Shown here piece by piece: positions 7,331 through 11,094 of a stretch of 11,094 bases of DNA. Source of the DNA: CAYFQV01 sp964413635 (GTDB lineage: Bacteria; Spirochaetota; Spirochaetia; DSM-27196; PWMO01); assembly GCA_964413635.1 (NCBI GenBank), contig CAYPTH010000103.1:1-11094 (forward strand), written 5' to 3'. Each line of letters starts with the position of its first letter. Within the stretch, counting starts at the first letter, position 1. A program made the position numbers and the translations under genes. The notes beneath the pieces were generated by a model. That model made no database searches, was not told where the DNA came from, and was given only the letters and a program-made list of their open reading frames with translations.

Positions 7331-7346
7331 TGCAATCCTCATGCCG
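7331..7346 (-). promoter_or_regulatory. Predicted sigma-54 (-24/-12) promoter of the lipoprotein/barrel operon
   Basis: On the minus strand the sequence CGGCATGAGGATTGCA matches the consensus TGGCACG-N4-TTGCW at all but two of the specified positions, with the invariant GG and GC correctly separated by 10 bp. The predicted start point is near 7320, giving an 11-nt leader that begins with the GGAGGT ribosome binding site of the lipoprotein gene. Two activator-like dyads lie about 190 and 215 bp upstream, and a sigma-54 activator is the next gene. The element was found by eye; no scan score is available. Confidence 0.68.
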
Positions 7347-7503
7347 ACCGCTCAATTTGCCCACGCTGCGGTGAAACAGATTCGAACCGCGCTAACTCTC
7401 CTCCCCGTAGACACAAAGCAAGACGGGGCACTGGGCCGGACGCCGTTGGGAATGCAGTGGCTGCGGACAAGACATACGAAGGGGTTCGGCTTGGCGCTCA
7501 GTC

Positions 7504-7541
7504 TTACACGAAATGTGAAGCTTGGATCACGGTTCGTGTAA
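7504..7541. promoter_or_regulatory. Pair of inverted activator-like sites (candidate upstream activating sequence)
   Basis: Perfect 9-bp inverted arms TTACACGAA (7504-7512) and TTCGTGTAA (7533-7541) delimit two related 16-bp sites. Reading the minus strand from 7519 to 7504 gives TTCACATTTCGTGTAA; reading the plus strand from 7526 to 7541 gives ATCACGGTTCGTGTAA; 13 of 16 positions agree. Their centres are 22 bp apart, about two helical turns. Both fit (T)TCAC-N4-CGTG, as does the site at 8978-8992. No T-run flanks it, so a terminator for the activator gene is less likely. Location and architecture suit binding of the neighbouring sigma-54 activator. Confidence 0.62.
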
Positions 7542-7555
7542 CGGCGCCGGCCGCG

Positions 7556-8932
7556 CTATACGTCCATGCGCTTCCGCCGGTTCGCGAATGCCTGTGGCGA
7601 AAGACCTATCGCGGAGGCGGCGGCGCTCCTGCTCTCAGGATGCCTCCGGTCGGCCTCGCGAAGCAGCTCGCATACTACTTCATCCGGCGTGGGCAAGATC
7701 TCGCCGAACCTCACCGCGGGGGACCGCTGCTCGCCGGCCACGTCGGCTGAGGCTTTGCGATCGGACGTCGTGCCGACTCCCTTGACGTGATCCCAATTGC
7801 GCTCAATCAGGGCGCGGAGGACCACCTGCTCGAGCTCTCGAACATTTCCGGAAAGCGGACGGGTGCCGAGCACCTCCACGACGCTTCCGGGAATGGAGAG
7901 CGGATCCAATTTGAGCCGATTCGCGTGGAGAGAGACCAATTGTTCCAAGATCGGCCCAATGTCCCGAGGTCGCTCGCGGAGGGAGGGAATGTGCACGCGG
8001 TGCGTGGAGATCCGAAAGTACAGATCGCGGCGAAATTGCTTGGCATCAATGGCTTGCTCTAAATCGCGATTCGTGGCGCAGATAATGCGCGCTCGAGAGA
8101 ACTCCGCCCGATCCTGTCCCAAGGGCCGGTATTCCCCGGAGTCGAGAACCCGCAACAGGCGCACCTGCGACTCCATGGGCATGTCACCAATCTCATCCAG
8201 GAATATCGTGCCGCCCGCGGCGGCCTTGATCATGCCGTCGCGATTCGAGTCGGCCCCCGTGTAGGCCCCCTTTCGATGACCAAACAGCGTGTCGGAAAAG
8301 GAGTGATCATCGACACCGGCCAGATTCACGGCGACGAAGTCTCCGTCGCAATTCGCGGCGCGGTGAATGCCCCGCGCAATAACTTCCTTTCCCACACCAG
8401 TCTCACCGGTAATGAGAATGGGGTCGGGAAGCGTCGAAAGAACCTCTAGATACACCAGGATGCGCCGCACCTCCCCACTTGCAGTGACGAAGTCCGAGAA
8501 CGATTCCGGATGCACCGGTTCGGGACGGGTGAACGCTGCGTGAAGGAGCGCATTCTCGCGCATTGTCCGGCGATGCTCCAAAGCGTTGCGCACCGCCCCG
8601 GGTATGCGCTCGGTGTCGGTCCCCTTGACCAGGTACTCGTGCGCTCCCGCTCGCATACACGCCACCGCCGTCGAGATATCGGATGTGCCCGTCAACACGA
8701 TCACGACTGTTTCCGGGTAATCCCGCTTGATGTAGTCGAGGAGCACCTCTCCGGAGGCTCCGGAAAGCGTGAGGTCGAGCATGACGAGGGCGGTCTCGTG
8801 CCGCTCCAGCAGGCTTTGCGCCTCTTCAATGCTTCGTGCGGCGAGGATCGATGAAAAGCCATTGAGCTCGAGAAGCTTTCGCTGCCCGTCAAGAATGTCC
8901 TGCTCGTCGTCCACCAGAAGAATCGTATCCAT
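7556..8932 (-). CDS. Sigma-54-dependent response regulator (NtrC family)
   Basis: A 458-residue activator with all three standard domains. The receiver (about 1-120) has the acidic pair Asp8/Asp9, phospho-acceptor Asp53 in VMLDLTLSG, Thr81 and Lys103. The AAA+ domain has Walker A GETGVGKE (176-183), the sigma-54 contact loop GAYTGA (222-227, a Tyr variant of GAFTGA), Walker B TIFLDE (242-247) and the SGNVRELEQ segment (361-369). A Fis-type HTH (about 436-456, AAASAIGLSPQAFANRRKR) closes the protein. It should bind DNA upstream of -24/-12 promoters and drive open-complex formation when phosphorylated. I start at ATG 8932, with AAGGA 7 nt upstream and the receiver beginning at once; an upstream ATG at 9025 would add 31 atypical residues. 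It is divergent from the large ATPase at 9055 and upstream of the lipoprotein operon, its likely target. Confidence 0.95.
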   Translation of the reverse strand: MDTILLVDDEQDILDGQRKLLELNGFSSILAARSIEEAQSLLERHETALVMLDLTLSGASGEVLLDYIKRDYPETVVIVLTGTSDISTAVACMRAGAHEYLVKGTDTERIPGAVRNALEHRRTMRENALLHAAFTRPEPVHPESFSDFVTASGEVRRILVYLEVLSTLPDPILITGETGVGKEVIARGIHRAANCDGDFVAVNLAGVDDHSFSDTLFGHRKGAYTGADSNRDGMIKAAAGGTIFLDEIGDMPMESQVRLLRVLDSGEYRPLGQDRAEFSRARIICATNRDLEQAIDAKQFRRDLYFRISTHRVHIPSLRERPRDIGPILEQLVSLHANRLKLDPLSIPGSVVEVLGTRPLSGNVRELEQVVLRALIERNWDHVKGVGTTSDRKASADVAGEQRSPAVRFGEILPTPDEVVCELLREADRRHPESRSAAASAIGLSPQAFANRRKRMDV

Positions 8933-8943
8933 GCCTATTTCCT

Positions 8944-8959
8944 TGCAAGAACTGTGCCT
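8944..8959 (-). promoter_or_regulatory. Second -24/-12 (sigma-54-like) match before the activator gene
   Basis: The minus strand reads AGGCACAGTTCTTGCA, with GG and GC 10 bp apart; it differs from TGGCACG-N4-TTGCW only at the first and seventh positions. The predicted start point is about 8933, immediately before the ATG at 8932, so a transcript from here would be almost leaderless and would lack the AAGGA ribosome binding site that overlaps the -12 region. That conflict lowers confidence; it may instead be a chance match or a site where sigma-54 competes with another promoter. Confidence 0.42.
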
Positions 8960-8977
8960 GCTTTTGGAGGCCCCTAC

Positions 8978-8992
8978 TTCACGATACGTGAA
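8978..8992. promoter_or_regulatory. 15-bp palindrome, third copy of the activator-like site
   Basis: TTCACG-ATA-CGTGAA is a perfect dyad with 6-bp arms and a 3-bp centre. It shares TTCAC-N4-CGTG, at the same spacing, with the minus-strand site at 7504-7519. It lies in the 122-bp spacer between the divergent activator and ATPase genes, about 52 bp upstream of the start point predicted for the activator and 63-77 bp upstream of the ATPase ATG, so it could affect either gene. A degenerate relative (TTCAC-GGGT-CGAG, 9009-9021) lies about three helical turns away. Confidence 0.6.
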
Positions 8993-9054
8993 TAGTAGTG
9001 CCATTCCGTTCACGGGTCGAGGCACAGTGGCAACTTTGTCGATAGCTTCGTATC

Positions 9055-11094
9055 ATGAAGATGAGAATGACCCGTACAGCGATACACGTGCCGGATCCGG
9101 CGGAAGTGCCACCGAGCCGGGCAGCAGCTTTCGACGAACTCTCGGCAATGATCAGCGCGACACGCTCCGGAGCGTTTACCTCGGCTCACATCACCGGGAA
9201 CGCCGGCATCGGCAAGACCCACCTCTGGCAGACCTTCAGGGAGGTCACGCGACGGGACGACGAGATCTGGGTATATCAGAAGAGCCCACAGGCGGGGTCA
9301 GCACCGTATGCTGCATTCGTCTCAGTGCTTACGGAACTGCTCGATCACGTCGCAGCCCGGACCGGTGACTCCCGGGAACCCCTCCTGCGACGTGTCTTGC
9401 AACAAGCCGGCATGCATCAACAGGCGGACTCTCTTATTCGCACCCTCGTTCTCAACGATGGCGAATCGTCGCTCGATCATCGGGTCGACTATGTGCAATC
9501 GCTGTCCACGCTCCTCTCGGTGGTTGTCCGGTTCGCACCACGACAACCTACCGTGGTTCTGACGCTGGACGACATCCAATGGATCGACCCGGCCACCCTC
9601 GAGGTCTTTACCGCGCTGTACCGGCAAATTGCGTCCACAGCGCTCGTCTTCATTGGCCGTCCGGAAGCGGAGACAATGCTCCCCGCCACTCACAAGCGAC
9701 GTAGGATTTCAGTGGAGCGACTGACGGAAGATGAGAGTCGGACCCTCTTCCACTCACTCGAGCCACCCTACGAAGATGGGGCCGCGCATCGCCACCTTGC
9801 AGAATGGGCCGTATCACGCTCGGAGGGAAGTCCGTTCATTCTAGTGGAAGCAGCGCGAACGGCCCGACAGGCGCGCAATATCGGGGCGCACGCCGCAACT
9901 TTCGGCGGCGCGCAGTTCGACCACGGTTTGAGCACCCTCTCCCCGAATGCGCGGCGACTCGTGCTCTACGCGTCGCTTCTCATGCCACCGGTCGATCACT
10001 CCTTACTCGCCGAGCTCCCCGAAATCCCACCGGACCAAGTGGATACCCTGGTACACGAGGCGACGGAACTCGTGGCCATAGACCCTTCAACTCACGAATT
10101 GACATTTCGTCACGACCGTATTGAGGAGGAAACGCGCCGGCACGCGCTCAAAAACGAGAAAGTTCTCGAAGACACCGCCGAAATCTTGCGACGAAAATCG
10201 GAAAGCGACCCTCGCGCCGCCTACCTCGTCTCGCACGCTGTATCGTCGGCACACGAAGAGAACGAGCTCGGCCGGCACCTCCGGACGGCAGTCGCCCCTG
10301 AACACCTTGTCGACATTCTCATGAGTGGTGCACGGCGCGCGATCTCCGTTGTTGCGGCACGGGACGCCCTGCGCTTTGTTGAGGCAGCTCACGCCATTGC
10401 GCACGAAGCCGCAGTCGAGTTTCCAAGCCTCGAGGCCAGCGTCATTGCGCACCGAGCTGCGTTCTTGCTCGACGACGGGGCCGCAATGAGCCGGTACTTC
10501 ACCCGACTGTCGCCCGTTGCAGATCCGATTACGCGAAATGAGATGCGACTGCTCTGGGTAACGCGCTGCTTCACCCGCTTCTGGATCGAGGGGGCCAGAC
10601 GAATAGGCTGGAGCATTCTTCGTGAGCTTGACGCGGTTCCGTCACAATTCGGGGTTCCCCACACAGGAGATCCCGCACCGCGAAAAGAGGTCTCTGCGAG
10701 AGCGCGAAGGTTTCTCCGTCCAATCGCTGCAGGCGGAATTGCCCGGCACGTACTGGATTCCACACCGAACACCGATAGACGTTCAGTTCTCGCTATCCGC
10801 ACGGCCTCACGCATGCTCCTGTCCCTCTTGTCCCAGGAGCCCGAGTCCTATTCGGTGACGGCGTGGATTATCCTCGACGAGTCAATCCGGCACGGTATTG
10901 CGGCGTCGAGCGGACTGGGCTTCGTGTACTGGGCTATCGCCGTTTCAGACGCAAAGGGTGACGAGCGTTTTCGCCTGCGCCTGCTCGAGTACGCGCGGGC
11001 CGTGAATACCCGCGTTGCCGAGCTGAGCCTCGACCCGGTCGACGCACACAACTCACGCGCCTACCTGGCCATTCTCGGAGTGAAATGGGACCGA
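9055..11094 (+). CDS. Large STAND/AAA_16-type ATPase (C-terminus cut by window edge)
   Basis: The frame is open for 680 codons to the right edge. Residues about 23-265 form an AAA_16/STAND nucleotide-binding domain: Walker A GNAGIGKT (48-55), Walker B VVLTLDDIQWID (167-178), and the SEGSPF segment (256-261) that matches the S-x-G-N-P-F motif of this group. A winged-helix-like part follows (about 291-364), ending in FRHDRIEEETRRHA, then a helical repeat-like region to the edge. The arrangement resembles MalT-, PknK- and large sensor-kinase-type ATPases, in which ligand or partner binding to the helical part controls ATPase oligomerisation. The output domain would lie beyond the window. An in-frame TAG at 9043-9045 limits the start to ATG 9055, 9061 or 9067; none has a strong ribosome binding site. 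It is divergent from the response regulator, so it may be that protein's upstream partner if it ends in a kinase; this is a guess. Confidence 0.85.
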   Translation, partial: MKMRMTRTAIHVPDPAEVPPSRAAAFDELSAMISATRSGAFTSAHITGNAGIGKTHLWQTFREVTRRDDEIWVYQKSPQAGSAPYAAFVSVLTELLDHVAARTGDSREPLLRRVLQQAGMHQQADSLIRTLVLNDGESSLDHRVDYVQSLSTLLSVVVRFAPRQPTVVLTLDDIQWIDPATLEVFTALYRQIASTALVFIGRPEAETMLPATHKRRRISVERLTEDESRTLFHSLEPPYEDGAAHRHLAEWAVSRSEGSPFILVEAARTARQARNIGAHAATFGGAQFDHGLSTLSPNARRLVLYASLLMPPVDHSLLAELPEIPPDQVDTLVHEATELVAIDPSTHELTFRHDRIEEETRRHALKNEKVLEDTAEILRRKSESDPRAAYLVSHAVSSAHEENELGRHLRTAVAPEHLVDILMSGARRAISVVAARDALRFVEAAHAIAHEAAVEFPSLEASVIAHRAAFLLDDGAAMSRYFTRLSPVADPITRNEMRLLWVTRCFTRFWIEGARRIGWSILRELDAVPSQFGVPHTGDPAPRKEVSARARRFLRPIAAGGIARHVLDSTPNTDRRSVLAIRTASRMLLSLLSQEPESYSVTAWIILDESIRHGIAASSGLGFVYWAIAVSDAKGDERFRLRLLEYARAVNTRVAELSLDPVDAHNSRAYLAILGVKWDR

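Noticed and set aside
7504..7541. Inverted repeat read as an intrinsic terminator of the activator gene
   Set aside because: The arms can pair, but no T-run follows on the minus strand, the loop is 20 nt, and the arms resolve into two related dyads of the kind seen at 8978-8992.
8933..9025. N-terminal extension of the response regulator to an ATG at 9025
   Set aside because: It would add 31 residues before the receiver and would cover the palindrome and the -24/-12 match; ATG 8932 has a good ribosome binding site and the receiver starts there.
9028..9046. TGGCAAC as a -24 element for the divergent ATPase
   Set aside because: No GC occurs at the required distance, so the -12 element is missing.

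Overview
The window reads as chromosomal DNA of a GC-rich bacterium with an outer membrane (Gram-negative type): it encodes a lipoprotein with a clear lipobox, a signal-peptide-bearing beta-barrel-like protein, a bacterial type II fatty-acid synthesis set and a sigma-54 activator. The style of the small envelope genes would fit a spirochaete, but nothing here proves a phylum. There is no tRNA, rRNA, CRISPR array, insertion sequence or phage gene. Genes are tightly packed and no gene-free stretch exceeds about 250 bases.

Left part (1-3753): a minus-strand operon runs fabG, then fabF, then a SAM-dependent methyltransferase cut by the left edge. A plus-strand fabI is transcribed divergently from a shared 85-bp spacer. 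Together they supply ketosynthase, ketoreductase and enoyl reductase, three of the four steps of a fatty-acid elongation cycle. The methyltransferase start overlaps the fabF end region, which suggests a modified acyl or polyketide-like product, or simply a shared operon. No acyl carrier protein or dehydratase lies inside the window.

Middle (3763-5682): a Uup-type ABC-F ATPase runs convergent to fabI, with only 9 bp between the stop codons.

Right part (5888-11094): this is the most interesting section. A lipoprotein gene and a small beta-barrel-like gene form a minus-strand operon. Upstream of them lies a full sigma-54 activator with receiver, AAA+ and Fis-type HTH domains. Divergent from the activator is a large STAND/AAA_16-type ATPase, cut by the right edge. 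By eye, a good -24/-12 (sigma-54) promoter sits just before the lipoprotein gene. About 190-215 bp further upstream are two near-identical 16-bp dyad sites in inverted orientation, two helical turns apart. A third copy of the same motif (TTCAC-N4-CGTG), with a second -24/-12 match, lies just upstream of the activator gene. I infer a self-contained circuit: the activator binds TTCAC-N4-CGTG sites, switches on the lipoprotein/barrel operon through sigma-54, and may regulate itself and the divergent ATPase, which might be or contain its upstream signalling partner. None of these regulatory links is proven by sequence alone.
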